Below, piece by piece: positions 9,918 to 22,064 of a stretch of 64,000 nt of DNA. The notes under the pieces were generated by a model that saw nothing but the letters and a program-made list of their open reading frames with translations, ran no database searches and was not told where the DNA came from. Every line of letters begins with the position of its first letter. Within the stretch, counting starts at the first letter, position 1. The stretch covers positions 4,960,001 through 5,024,000 of the forward strand of contig JAUTDP010000002.1 in assembly GCA_033439795.1 (NCBI GenBank). Reading direction: 5' to 3'. Position numbers and translations under genes: made by a program. Source of the DNA: Sordaria brevicollis. Lineage: Eukaryota; Ascomycota; Sordariomycetes; Sordariales; Sordariaceae.

Positions 9918-12351
9918 TTTGGCTGATGCTGAGATGTCGAGTGTAGAAGATCACAATAAGGCCACAGATGAGAAGACTTGAAGATGCACCCGATGAACTG
10001 GTCTGGTATTTGAGCCTTTATGAAGTTCTTTGAGATGCAAACTGTAAAAGGCTATGACACATGTATCGTGACTCACGACGCAAGTCATCAGTTGATGCTA
10101 CCAACGAGAAGGTGAGAGGAAATCAACATCCTGATATGGCAAGTGGTGACTGGTGATAAGCAGAGGAGCGGGGAGATGAGGAGTAGCGTCAGCGGGAAGG
10201 GGCACGCCATCTCACACCTCGGACGCGGCCCGAAAATGAGTCCGGCTTGACTCGGCTTCCGGGAGCCTAACCATGATTGACTCTGCGGATGACACTTGTG
10301 CGCCCTGTCAATGACATTTGATGGATTGTGACTGGCGACATCGACTTGATGTTACCGGATCAAAAGTAGTCATCAAATGACTGTTCAGTCTGACGAAGAG
10401 ACGCTTCCATAAATATTGTGAACTGCCACATCCCATGGCTTTTGGTCAGTCTCCACCCAGAGATAGTATTACCAAAAGGCCGACTTTATCAGTTTGATAA
10501 GGCTTCATGATGGTCTTCTGGGACAGTCAAGGACGAGATAAAATCCAATGACTAAACCGAAAGAAACGGATGTCGGAACAGACGTTTTCCAAAATGAAAG
10601 GACTAGCGCGTTTGGTGATGCGCCAGGGTCAGTCGTTTCCTTCGTTGAGGCGAGCTATATCGGAGCTCTTATACATGCTGGTGAGGCGGCCGCTGTCGAG
10701 TGGTGAACAAGAGAAAAGAAGGACGGGAAGAACAAAAGTCGAGATGACAAAACGAAAAGAGGGGCTCCCCCACACGGAGGCCGACCCCACCATAGAGCCC
10801 CACTATCCAGGCAACGTCGGACTTTCATTGGTCAGTGCACGGTTCCCCCTGCATTGTCCCTTTCCTCCAACGCTCTCAGACACTTCGTCTCATTCTTCAC
10901 TTTTTGTCATCTCGTGTTCGCCTCATCCAACATCGTCGCAACTGAGCCTCAACGTCGCCCTATCGTCATCACATTCGGGATACGAGAAGAGATGATCGCT
11001 GCGCTTTGTTAAGATCGTCAATCATCAATCGAAACTTGCCGAGTTCAATTGACCACCACCATCACCAACGTTGTCGCGCCACCTCCCCTGCCGACGAAGA
11101 ATGGAGAATATGGATGCCGACGACAGTGACATCTCTGATGGATATAAACAATGTCCCGGAAATGCTACCGAGATGGCGATAATGCTACAGTCCGACGATA
11201 TAAGGATTGGCAAACTACGAGCCATTGATGGTGCTCCTTTGCGCTGAATCATGGACCACCCCTCCTCCAATGCTTCAACATACCGCATCTTCTCATTCAA
11301 CTGGGTTTTATCTTTCCCCCGCTTTTTTGCTACCCAAGCCAATTGAGTCTGCCAAATTGGATGATCTGCCGATGTTGCGGGTCAAAAATGCAACGCTGCT
11401 CGAGATTTTGCTAGCAAAAGACAGGGGGGATAAAACCCAGTTGAGTGAGAAGATGCGGTAACCGCCACTGCCACCATCAAGATAAACAGCCAACTCTAGG
11501 ACCAGCACGAATCTTCTCTTTTCAAGATAAAAGAATGCAGCAGCCGCACGGAGATTTATTAAGATTCAGTTCTGTCGGCGGCCCAGATCCAGCCCCCTTG
11601 CAAGTGCCAGAGCGTAATGGAACGTCTTGGGTTTCAACTGAAACACGGTCAAGGGGCAGTCCAGGAGGCACCATCACCATTAACACAGCTCTGATATCGT
11701 CAGCCTCGCCATACCAGCCAATTACTTGTCAGGCCTTGTTTCGGCATAATGAACAATACGCCACTCCTGGAGCACTCCCCTGCACCGCTCCTGTTTGAGC
11801 TTGTGCTCCCGTGAGCTATCCCCAGGACAAAAACTCGTGATGCTGGGATCCCCGGGGACAACGGCAACACCAAGTTCTCTTGGGTCATGATACTGGAAAA
11901 TAGAGAGCTGGGGGCAATGTTTCCTCGCTCGGAGCCAGCCTGTCCTTGGTAGCCGCCACAACACCGGTTCGTTGGTAGTCAGTCTGATACACTCCCGCCG
12001 CGGCTGGTTGGCTAGTCTTTGTTCAAAGAAACTGTTCTGCTCTTCTTTTCTCTCCTTCTCTCTCTCTCCATCTTGAGCTGGCGTTTGGCATCTCTGCACA
12101 TGGCTTGATCCCCCCCAAGCATGTCATTGCCGCTATTCACAACTTCAACTTCAACCTCACCACCATAGTGACGCTAGGCTCGTCGACATGATACGTTCTT
12201 TTTGATTATACTTCGTTTCTTCCATCAAGCGTGTTCTTATTCTCTTTTTTTTTCTTGCTGTTGTGATACCCCCATTGACTGGGCTTCCCTTCTTTCCGCC
12301 CGTTGATAATCCAATATTTTTGCCGACTGACCATATCCACTCTTGTTCACC
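9918..12351. other. long intergenic region
   Basis: No gene I can support. A plus-strand frame at 10570-10995 (141 aa) has low-complexity, C/T-driven composition and no recognisable domain. A palindromic element lies at 11283-11458 (listed separately). From about 12180 the sequence becomes strongly T/C-rich (TTTTTTTTTC runs), which fits a promoter/leader for the gene starting at 12352. Confidence 0.4.
11283..11458. mobile_element. 176-bp palindromic element flanked by TA
   Basis: The arms are inverted copies: the left begins CCGCATCTTCTCATTCAACT, and the right, reverse-complemented, begins CCGCATCTTCTCACTCAACT. Over the first 31 bases, 30 agree, and looser similarity continues to about 50 bases around a central spacer. 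A TA dinucleotide borders each end (11281-11282, 11459-11460), the target duplication of Tc1/mariner-type MITEs. With only 2 bp of flank this is weaker evidence than the 8-bp elements; a chance hairpin or regulatory palindrome remains possible. Confidence 0.5.
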
Positions 12352-15300
12352 ATGGCCGTCAAAGGCGCCACCGAGGCCCTCGTTGCCGCTTTTACCTTGT
12401 CAGTCCTAGTCATCCATGGTCAGTATACTTGAGCCTTCATCATGCTAACATGTCAACAGTGGTCTTGTACTATACGCCTCAACGGCGGCTCTCGCTCTCT
12501 ACGCAAAAGGTCATGGCACCGCCATACTCCGGGACGGCCAGAGGCTGGTCCTCGTCGGTTTCCTAACCACCGCTGCCCTGTGGGCACTTACCGATTTTAT
12601 TTCTATCCTACTCGAAGTCGACTCGTCGACGACACCTTGCCAGATTGGCATAATATTCGCTACTGTCTTTGACCAACTTGCCCGACTCTCCATCGAACAA
12701 TACCTACACTGGGCGCAAAACACGGGGGAGAAGGTGTCCGCCATCCAGATCATCCCCCAACTCCTAATACTCGGCCGACTCGTTGCTGGAGGTGTTTTTG
12801 TTGGATTTACTCGACCTCAAACCGACTCTTTCTGCGTCGCCGCCTCTTCCGAACTTCCCATCTCGATCGTTGTCGTCTGCTTGGACGCCGCCATTATCCT
12901 TTGTCTCATCTCGCGCGCCTTGGCCCAGAACACTACTTTCCACACCGATTCTCAGACGGAGAAGCGGAAGGCTCTCTTTTGGGTTATGTTTGGGTTGGCT
13001 GTCTGGACCGCGACCAGCGTAACCCTACACCTTGGCTTCCGTTATGTTGCTCTTGTGGTCCGGACCGCCGTGCCTGCCATTGGCCTTACCATCTTAATCA
13101 GTATGTTCATTGCTCTTGCTATAGTTGTCAATGGCTAACCGTATACAGTCATCCTTACTCTCTGCGCTGGAACCCTCGGGTCGGCCAGCATGCTGCGATC
13201 GAAATCACCCGATGCCATGTCTCCTCGTCGTGTCGAGATCACCCGCGACATCACTACTTCCGATTCCTACTTTCCCGGCGGCAATTATCAAGACGTTAAG
13301 GAGGCGGCGATTAGATCCGAGACAACATTCGTCAATCCAAGAGAGGCACCAGCGACAAACACCCAACCTACTACATATGCCCTCCCTACGATTTCGCTGC
13401 CCATCACTGGGGTGGCTGGCATGGGCGGAGTTCCCATTCAAGAACAGCTGTTTCCCCCGATCCGATCGAATACTGCCCCTACCATTCCGAGGACTAGGTC
13501 GGTCAAGGCCGCTGTTGGTCTTCACAAGAAGGGGGCTTCGGCTGGTGGAAGGTTGATGATCAGCAACCCCGTTCTCCAAGACACTGGCAAGAGCCCGCTC
13601 GACAAGATTCCTACTGTGGAGTTGGATGAGGCTATGAGGGCAGAGAGGGAGCGAAGGGAGAGGTTGCTCAGACAAACCAGCCTGGCCAAGAGGGACATGA
13701 CTGCGCAGGATCCTAGGGAGGGCGTCAACAATGCTGTGAGCGTCAAGAGAAAGGATGTTGGATTACCAGTTTCGTCCGGCTCCTCTCTTCTTCCAGAAAA
13801 CATGGGTATGAGCTCTGCGACACAACTGTCGCCAGGAACGGCTGGAATGAGACAAAGATCGCCCCGCCAGTCGCCCGAACCATCAGAGGCCTCGAGGCAA
13901 TCCGCTTTCCAGTCTCAATCCGTGTCTCCTTTGAAGGAATTTGAACCACTACCAAACCTCGATATCCGTCCTTCGAGACAATTACCTCCCTCTCCTCCTA
14001 CGCCACCTCAGGAGAGGCCCTTGACCGCACTACAGAGACGGCCTACTACTGGGTTGCCTTCAAATCCCAGAGCTAGGGCACTGAAGGTGGAACAAGATAC
14101 GCCTGGAGCCCAACGTCAGCAGACCGTTTTGTTCCTCAACAATGTCATTTTTGACGACCCAAGTCTTGTACAAAGCATTTTGGGCTCCAACGATACTACC
14201 GTCAACAAGCCCCAATCTCCTGGAACGCCTGAATCAGTCGTTCACCGCCCACGGCCCATTCCCAGAAAGGTGGCCGATCCCAACCCATTTGCCATTCCCG
14301 GCTCTGGACATAGGAGGAGCAAGTCGAGCGGTTCGCTAGTCAGGAAGTCTACCTATCTTACCGGGGATATGCCCCCGTTGCCCGTTCCTCCCAAGAGTGC
14401 AGGAGCTGGAACTCGCCCCCAGCCGAACAGGGGCAGGAGCATGACGGTCACCGAAAAGATTGCCCTCATGTACCCCGGTGAAGTGCCGAACAAGATGCCG
14501 CCAGTCCCAGAGGTTCCTGTTGCCAGGTCTTACCTCCAGTCTCCATCTTCAGTTGACTCGGAGGAGATCCACCACATCAGCCAGTCGACAAAGCCCGCAG
14601 CCAAGAATGAAAACATTTCTGTCGTCCCCGAAGAACCGACAAAACCTACCGAAAACAAGTATGACACAGATACGGCGGCGAAGCGGGCATCATCCCCAGT
14701 GATTCCTGTCAATCTGCCCCGGGAGTCAATGTACAGTTCGGATCCGGAATCGCCCGATGAATACGATACTACATGGAGTTCAGTTCGCTCTACGCAGTTC
14801 AGTGTTGGTCTTGCCGTAGCTCGGCCTATGCCTCGGCCAATGATCAAGACCGTGCGTGATGAGACTGAAAACAAGACACAGCCTCAAGAACCGCCAAAGG
14901 AAGTGAAGCGCCCAGAAGTCAACAACACGGTCGAAAACAAGCCTGCACCCAAGCAAACATCTCCAGTGCAAGCCCGTAGAGTTGGTGACAAGTGCCCCGT
15001 TTTCTCTGAAAGAAAGTCCAGAATCAGGATGCCACCTCCTTCCCCTCTACCCCTGAACGGGCCACGCAGAAACACGGTCATGGTTCAGGCCGAGCCTTCA
15101 CCTCTCGAGTCCCCAGAACACGCACTCCGCCAGATTCAGGAACAACTGAAGAAGTTTGAAGAGCCCGTGACCGAGGCTTGCTCAAAGGACGACCACAGCC
15201 AGCGCCTCGCCCTGCTTGAAGATCTCGAGAAGGAGATGGGTGTCCACGAGAACCACTGGCAGGAAATGAAGCATGATATGGGTCGTGATTCGCTGTGCAG

Positions 15301-18300
15301 CATGCAGACCAACTCTCCGGCCAACATGAACTCGCAACGCAATTCTACCGTTGGCAGCATTGTGATCGGCCATGGTCCGGCTGTTGGTGCCATGGCCGCT
15401 GAGCGCAGAGCTTCTCGCCAAACCATGCTCCGCAACAGCGGCAGCCACAACTCCAACAGACTCTCGCGCGACGCTGTCAAGTCACACATGAGCATCTGGC
15501 AGAAGCGCTTGACTGAGGCCAACATCGAATACATGCAGACCGCGGCGGAGAGACTTCGTCATCCCAGCGGTAACTTCTTGCCCATGCCAATGCCTAATGT
15601 TCAGCTTGGTAGCCCTACTCCTCCTGACTCTGATGTTTCTGGTGACGATGATTCGGTTCTCTCCGCTCAGTTGGATGCTGTGTCAAACTGGCTGTCCAAG
15701 AAGGCTGTGAAGACCGTGTCTCTGTGGGCTCCGGCGCCGCAGCAGACCGCCGTCGCTGCCAATCTGTTGTGGACGTCCGTGCCCAAGGCTTCACCTACCT
15801 CCACTGTCGCCTCTCCAGAGGTTGAGGCTTTCGTCCGGCCACTGGCTCGTAAGGAGCTGCCTCCCCTTGAAATCACTAGCACGCAGTTGTGGTCCAAGCC
15901 TACCGTCAATGTGAAGAAGGCCCCTTCACTTTGGACGCCTCCCGCGCCGGTGAAGGTGACCGAGGCCAACGGTCTGTGGGTGCACGTTCCCAAGGTAGCA
16001 AGTGAATGTCCAACACCTCTTCCGAAGGCTGATGCATTTGTTCGCCCGGCCACGAGGAAGATCTTGGCGCCTCTTGAAATCACGTCCACTCACCTGTGGA
16101 AGAAGGCTGAACCTGAACAGAAGCCCTCACTTTGGACACCACCACCCAAGGTGAATCCCGCTGTCACTGAACAGCTCTTGTGGTCACCGCCCACTAAGGT
16201 TCCCGAGGCTCCTTCACTGGTAGCTGATTCCTCAGATATTTATACCCGTCCTGCGGCCAGAAAAGACCTCGCTCCCCTCCAAATTTCCTCCAAGCATCTC
16301 TGGCGCAAACCTCACACCAGCACCAAAGAGACCACCGGACTTTGGCGACCATCTTGGGCTTCCGCTGCCCCTCCTGCCGATTTCAAGCGTCTCTCTTTGC
16401 AAGAAGCTTCCCCATCTCAACCACAACAGCCTCAAGAGGCCCTGCGACCAGTAACTCAACGTCCTCCTCGTCGCAACAAGCGTGTCAGCGCCCTGCCCGA
16501 TATTCTCGAAAACCCCGAGCCTCTACCCAACAAGCGCGGCACCCTTGGTATCTTTCAATTCCCCTGGGGTGAGAAATCCGACACTGCGACCATGCCTCTT
16601 CCACGCAACCCTTTCGGTCGTTCCATGCCCGGCACCATGAGCTCCGGCGTCCCTTCTCTCCGGGCGTCTTACAACCCCGACTACTCCGGCACCTCTTTCT
16701 TCGACGACTACGACGACGAGGATCCTGAGTCCGATTATGAGCGCCAGGATAGCGATGACGATGAAGAAGATGACTTCGACGAGACGACCCTCTGGGAAAT
16801 TGCCAGCCTCCTTAAGACGGACGCTGTCCCCTCGATGAACAGCCTCCTTCTTTCGGCCACTCCTGCCTATCCCGTTGATGAGTACTACGGCGGCGTCGGC
16901 GGCAACAGCAGCAACCACCAGGAACAATCCGCCTCAGCCTCTGCTACCGACATTGACGAAGACGATGATGATGCTTCCAGTGAGCATTCCATCCTGATCG
17001 GCCTTGCCGAGGATCCCCTTGATGGCGAAGAGCACGTTGCTGAACAGTATGACGATCAAGGATTTTTGATGCAGGACGCTTCAGACTCCACTCCTTCAGC
17101 CCTGGACCAGGGAGCCCAGACCTCCGTCGCCACCGTTTCTGTCGTGGCCGATGATTCGGCACCCGCACCGGCTCCGCCCCGAGTGGAGACTAGCGAAAAC
17201 CTAGCCGTGGAGAAGCGCGTGCAAATCTCGGCCGGCCTGTGGAGCCCCGCTGAATCATCCGAGAAGAAGACTTTGTCTTCACCTCACTCGGCTGCCGAGT
17301 CAAAAGGTCTCTTTGTCCTGGGCCGCCGTAGTGAGTCGTCGTCGTCGACACGCTCGTCCGACAACCGCCGCACCACCGACCAGGAGCCGGCCGCCGTCAA
17401 CATGCATCGCACACCCCGGGGTCAGGCTGGCGACTCGTGGAGGCCGTTGGACAAGCTCATGTCCAACACCCTCTGGACGCCCCAAGAGGCTGCCGCCAAG
17501 GGCGTTAGCAAGCAGGTGTTCCAGAACTGGATCACTATTGGCCTAGTCGCCAAGGCTGAGGAGACCAGTAAGGCTGAGGCTTCTGCTTCTGCTTTTGTTT
17601 CTCGCCTGCCTCGTCCTCAGGCTACCCCCGCGGAGTGGGACGCTGCTCTCAAGCAGGCCCTCATGGCCAGTGGTTATCCCCTCACTACCATCCACAAGAC
17701 CGTCAGTGGCCGCATCACCGCCACTCCTGCCGACTGGGCTGCTGCCCTCGAGGAGGCCATCCAGGCTTCCATCAAGGCCACCTCTATCGTCCCGGCTTTC
17801 AACTCGGCCATCCGTCACCCAGTCTTTGCGGCCTCATCCCTCATCACCACCTCCGAGTGGTTCCACCCCGCCGCCACTGGCTACACTTACGACGTAGCCA
17901 ATGTCCACCCGGTGTTCTTTGGATCTCTCGCCATTACCTGCCCCGAGGAGTCCGTCCACCCCGCCATGTCGGCCTATGCTCACAAGAAGCTTCGTCGTCA
18001 CCAGCGATCTGGCTCCAAGTCTCACTCCCGTTCCGCCAGCTCTTCCAGCACTCACTCGCGCAAGAGCAGCATGAGCAGCAAGAAGCGCCGTGAGTCCATC
18101 ATCGCCCAGATCGCCGCCATTGAAGCCCAGATCGGTATCACCACCGAGGATCCGGTCCCCGCCGTCCCCTCACTCGACGAGATAGAAGCTTCCCGCAAAG
18201 CCAAGATCCAAGCCCAAATCGAGGCTCTCGAGCAGGAAAAGCTCTTCGCCCAGCAGGTTGCCCGCAACGGGACCGGTACTACTCAAAGCTCTGGCTTCAT

Positions 18301-18961
18301 GACTAGGCGTCGTGCCAGCTCTTCCGTCTCGCACGCCTCGCAAGCTTCGCACGCCACCACCGCCTCTTCTGCTTCCGACGATGGTCCCTCCTCCATGGAC
18401 TCCTTCCCCTTGAGCCTGACCGCCACCAACAGCCAGCGTCCTTCCACTGCCACTAGCGTTGACTTGGAGCATGACGCCGTTCTTGACTGTCCTGACGTTC
18501 CCGAACTCACCATCTCCTCTCCAGAGGTCAAACCCACAAAGCCCAACAACAACTTCGGCCTCTGGACCCCTCCCCCTCCCCTCCCCACACCCATCCCCTC
18601 CCCCGTGCCGCAACTGTGGACCCCTCCCCCCACTCCCGTCTCCTTTGAGTCTTACGAAGAATCCCTGCCCAGCCCAAAGTTGCTCTGGCAACCTAAGCCG
18701 GGAAAGCCAGAGATATTGTCCAAGACGGATGAAGATCGCGAGGCGCGCCAGCGCAGGGAAATGGGAAGGAAGGCGTTGATGAGGAAGATGAGGAGGGAGG
18801 AGATTCAGAGGGAGATTAGAGCGTTGGAAAGGGGGGACGTGAATGAAATGGAGAAGTTGAGGGAGGAGTTTAGGGGGCAGGGGTTGTGGAAGAGGAAGAG
18901 TGTTGAGGGGGTGAAGATGGATTGGTCTGTTACTCACTCGAATGGTGAGGGTTTGGCTTAA
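12352..18961 (+). CDS. very large membrane protein with Leu-Trp (LWxP) repeat tail
   Basis: 2166 aa in three exons: 12352-12398, 12460-13100 and 13149-18961. Both introns have GCTAAC branches; intron 1 begins GTCAGT, intron 2 GTATGT. The first 240 residues hold about six hydrophobic helices (for example residues 10-32, 45-68 and near 105-125, then three more to about 235), so the N-terminus is a multi-pass membrane domain. The remaining 1900 residues are Ser/Pro/Thr-rich and mostly disordered, with acidic patches and a Lys/Arg-Ser stretch near residue 1850. About 17 Leu-Trp motifs (LWTPPP, LWSPP, LWRKP, LWKKA and similar) recur, ten of them between residues 1085 and 1300. A module F-V-R-P-x-A-R-K-x-L-x-P-L-E-I-x-S-x-x-L-W occurs three times. 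A C-terminal coiled coil rich in Glu/Arg follows. Function unknown; a membrane-anchored scaffold whose LW motifs dock partners is an inference. Confidence 0.85.
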
Positions 18962-19960
18962 GTGCTGTGGTGAGGGTGTGAGGGGTGTGCTTGAGAGCTG
19001 ATGATGGAATGAAACTTGGCTTGGTCGATTTTGTTGGGATTAATGTTATGGAAAAGCGAAAAGGCCTGGAAAACGTATGAAACCAGGGAAGGGAATTTTG
19101 AAGGAATCAAAAGGGAAAAGTAAGGAATATGGAAAACAACAGGAAATGGGTGTCAAGGCTTGGAATTCGATAAGTAGGAATGGCTTTTGTTATGGTTCGA
19201 CTTGAGCCTGAATAGTTAGGGAAACGATGAAGGAAAGGAGGAATGAAGAGGAAATACCTGCATGGTTTTGTTTCGTGTACGATACCCAGGTTAACCTACC
19301 GTACAGCTTCAATACGAAGCGTAGGACAAGAGATGATAACTTCATACTCGACCGTTCCCGTGTTCGTGACATGTCCTGAATGTTTCTGTCTCCGTGATTG
19401 CATTTTTGATGTGTTCTGTCCAGCCCAGAACCTAGAAGACCACCGTCAAGACGCGTCGAAAATTGAACAAAATTCACGAAGACTCATGAAGAACGACAAG
19501 ACAGAGGGAGAGAAGGCAGTTCTTATACATGTAACTACTCTCCGGCATGGCGGTGATCACTTCAACATTCCATAAATTCCAATTCAGCCGCCGAATCCGG
19601 TCATGTCGAAACTCCACATTCGAAGCTTCTTTTTACTCCACTAGAGGTGAATTTAGCCTAAATTATCCGTGATGCTGAGTGGTGCGCTTTTGGGCATCTG
19701 TACGAAGACAAAAATCAAGACCACGACGAGGGCGACGAATACACTGACCACAGAAAAGCCACAATCATCATAGTCACGGGCAGCAGAAGGTGTACAAGAT
19801 GTAGCCTTTATTTGGATGTATTCAGAGGAGAAGATTGAGTTTCCGATGAAGAAAACCAAAAACGTGGAGCACTTGACATGGTCGGTAGGGTCCACAAAGC
19901 ACGGACGCAAAGGAGAAAAAAAGGCGGAAAGGAAGAAATGAGGGGAAAAAAGAAAAAGAA
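18962..19960. other. intergenic, 3' region of the LW-repeat gene
   Basis: No supportable gene. Short frames on both strands overlap and have no recognisable features. A minus-strand frame ending at 19653 contains one hydrophobic stretch, but its start overlaps the T-tract terminator of the 5S rRNA gene, so I do not call it. Confidence 0.4.
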
Positions 19961-20079
19961 ACATACAACACCAGGGATTCGCTGGTCGTCACCGACCCAA
20001 CTACTAGTCTGGCCCTCACCGGCTTATCTATGGGAGAGCGGACGGGATCCCGAGTTTTCCGGTGGGTATGGTCGTATGT
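19961..20079 (-). rRNA. 5S ribosomal RNA gene
   Basis: Read on the minus strand, the 119-nt segment begins ACATACGACCATACCCACCG and ends CCCTGGTGTTGTATGT. The two ends pair to form helix I (ACATACGAC with GTTGTATGT). The internal control region GATAAGCC...GGGTCGGTGACGACC is intact, and the whole matches the Neurospora 5S sequence as remembered, with compensated helix changes (CCGG with CCGG). A T-rich Pol III terminator follows directly (TTTCTTTTTCTTTTTT). Single dispersed 5S genes are the rule in Neurospora, in contrast to tandem 5S arrays elsewhere. Protein-like frames across this stretch are shadows. Confidence 0.96.
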
Positions 20080-20420
20080 ACTCGGCATCTTCGTGCCCTA
20101 TGCTTATGAAGTCTTTCACTCTTAATGGTGACTCTTCCGGGGATGTGCATGGAGGATGATAGCGATGTGATGGACACTCCCTCATAATTCTGAGAGCCAC
20201 GAAGATAAAGAAGAGAGAGGAAAGAGAAAATTGTATTAAAGGTGACATAATCGCAATGTATGGTTTTATTTCCACATCATGTTCAAACACGGACGTCAAG
20301 CTGGATATACGTGGTGCGGTTTCTTGACCTACCGCTCGCTGTACAAGACCGGAAAGCTTGGCATAGCATAAAGTAGAAGGACTTGAGGGAGACACTCGTA
20401 TACATCCTCTCTACACATCA
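20080..20420. other. intergenic between 5S rRNA and the TKRQRT-family gene
   Basis: Upstream of the 5S gene on the minus strand. A minus-strand frame (20024-20395) with one hydrophobic segment runs into the 5S gene and is not called. Nothing else seen. Confidence 0.35.
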
Positions 20421-21356
20421 CTACACCTCCTCCTCCTCCTCCTCCCCCTCTTCCTCAATGCACTTACCCTCCAACATCCCCACCACCTCTCCTATCCTCT
20501 CAAAGATACGATACCCCCTTGTCTCCCTCTCTAACTCCCTCACCCTCTCCGTCACCCCCTCCCCAGTCAGTTTCTCTAATTCCTCCTTACTAAACTGCTC
20601 TTTCACAAACTTAACAAATGCGCCCTCCATTCCCCTTGCAACGCCCCCATGCTCTCTCTCCCTCGGTCCAGTTTCATCCCCGTATTCATCCGGGAACGTT
20701 AGCGCCGTCTCCAAACAATCCATGATCTGAATCATGGCCTCCAGCACGTTTTTTCTCGTCTCGTACGACGTCCTGGCACTGTGCTCTTCGAAAAGCTCGC
20801 AAATATGTTGTTTCTTTCGGAAACCGGTCAAGACTTTAACAAACGCCTCATAAATCGGGTAGATTGCGTCAAACGTCTTTTGAAAGGCTTTGTCAGAGCC
20901 GCGGCTGGGTTGGTAGAAGGGCGAGATGGCGCCTAATTTGACGTAGAGTGTAATTTGAGCATCCTGAGCGTAGTCGGAGAAGTAGGTGTCTGCTGCGCGG
21001 GCGCGCTGACGGGGGGTTTCGTCGAGGGCGTATCGGTAGGTGAGGATGGAAGCGATGTAAGGGTCGCGGGCGGCGGCGTAGGCGAGCAAGGAGGTGGTGA
21101 AGCTGGCGGGGAGGGAAGGGATTTGGGAAAGAGGGAGCGACTGGGCGGCGGCGTAGGCGGCGAAGTCGGGGAGGGTGGTGAGGTCGCCGTTGAAGCTAGC
21201 GGGGAGGGTCCCGCTGGTTGGTAGTATGCTTTTGGGACGTGTTGTTGATGATGCCGCCATGTCCATGTCCATGTCTTGCCCGACGACGGGGATGAAGTCG
21301 TCGGCGGTGCGCTGGCGCTTGGTGGCGCGCGAGGAGCAAGTAATGGGGTTCGACAT
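20421..21356 (-). CDS. TKRQRT-family protein, paralog 1 (unknown function)
   Basis: Intronless, 311 aa, function unknown. The N-terminus has S-R-A-T-K-R-Q-R-T near residue 10, which looks like a nuclear localisation signal. Then comes L-P-A-S-F-N-G-D-L-T-T-L-P-D-F, a helical region with S-L-L-A-Y-A-A-A-R-D-P-Y-I-A-S-I-L-T, and a second helical half with E-T-R-K-N-V-L-E-A-M-I-Q-I-M. It ends in an acidic tail of Glu. A paralog with the same block order lies at 25238-26071 (-), and a broken third copy at 24671 (+). This copy is longer in the middle (D-Y-A-Q-D-A-Q...R-G-S-D-K-A-F-Q-K-T-F-D). No catalytic motif is visible; a chromatin- or nucleic-acid-associated role would be inference from the basic N-terminus only. 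Confidence 0.72.
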   Translation of the reverse strand: MSNPITCSSRATKRQRTADDFIPVVGQDMDMDMAASSTTRPKSILPTSGTLPASFNGDLTTLPDFAAYAAAQSLPLSQIPSLPASFTTSLLAYAAARDPYIASILTYRYALDETPRQRARAADTYFSDYAQDAQITLYVKLGAISPFYQPSRGSDKAFQKTFDAIYPIYEAFVKVLTGFRKKQHICELFEEHSARTSYETRKNVLEAMIQIMDCLETALTFPDEYGDETGPREREHGGVARGMEGAFVKFVKEQFSKEELEKLTGEGVTERVRELERETRGYRIFERIGEVVGMLEGKCIEEEGEEEEEEV

Positions 21357-21638
21357 ATTGCTTCCTCGCTGGCTTCCTTTGCTCTGGACCGCGGACTAGG
21401 GTTACGGTTGGGATTTGTTGGATGCTGATTTCTTCGTTGTAGAAATAATCTGACGAGCATTGGTGCGGAGAGGTCAGTTTATTAGCAGCAATGGTTGCTG
21501 GGCCAGGACCGATGGGGGAGAAAAGTTGGCATTATACGTATGCATTGTTCAATTCTGTGCATGCATTTCACTCCATTGCATCGCCATTCCGTCTCCTTCT
21601 GCATTATACCGGTCTGCATGCATTGCTCGTTTTTTCAA
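21357..21638. other. upstream region of TKRQRT paralog 1
   Basis: Probable promoter and leader of the minus-strand gene; ends at the MITE target site TTTTTCAA (21631-21638). No specific motif recognised. Confidence 0.3.
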
Positions 21639-22064
21639 GAGAAAATCTAGACACACACACGGTAAATTCTACACGCACACACGCCTCAAAACCTAAAACC
21701 CTAACGCTTTTGCCAAAGAAGCTTTTCGTTTCCATTTAAAGAATTAAAATTAATAAGAACGCCTTTTTCTCCCTCTTTAGGCCTTTTTCCCATTTTAAAA
21801 AGCTTTCGTTAACCCTTTTTGTGATTAGTTGCATTCGCGACGTCCAAGTTTGCAACGTACTACTCTTCTTTTCCCACCCCCCCAAAAACACCACTTTAAA
21901 GGTATTTGAGAACGGAAAAAGAGTTTGGGGAGGTATATTAACCTAAATAGATTGTTAAACGTTTTTTATTCCTTCGATAATTATCTTCTTGGGCGAAAAT
22001 TTGTCTCTTAAAAAATGGCCGTATGTGCGTGTAGAATTCACCGTGTGTGTATCTAGAATTTCCC
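21639..22064. mobile_element. 426-bp MITE, 44-bp terminal inverted repeats, 8-bp target duplication
   Basis: The left end begins GAGAAAATCTAGACACACAC. The right end, reverse-complemented, begins GGGAAATTCTAGATACACAC. About 39 of the first 44 bases agree, ending in TTCTACACGCACA. The 8-bp direct repeat TTTTTCAA flanks it exactly (21631-21638, 22065-22072). The interior is AT-rich and non-coding, with a TTAGTTGCATT...TTTGCAACGT motif shared with the element at 39496-39922, which is almost the same length (427 bp) and has related ends. Structure and target-site size suggest a non-autonomous hAT-type element. The divergence between its own arms suggests an old insertion. Confidence 0.82.

Noticed and set aside
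19822..20088. Minus-strand protein frame across the 5S gene
   Set aside because: Its first third is the 5S rRNA sequence; structure and Pol III terminator explain it.
21690..21710. Telomere-like CCCTAA repeat
   Set aside because: Only AAAACCCTAACG once, inside a MITE; not a tandem telomeric tract.
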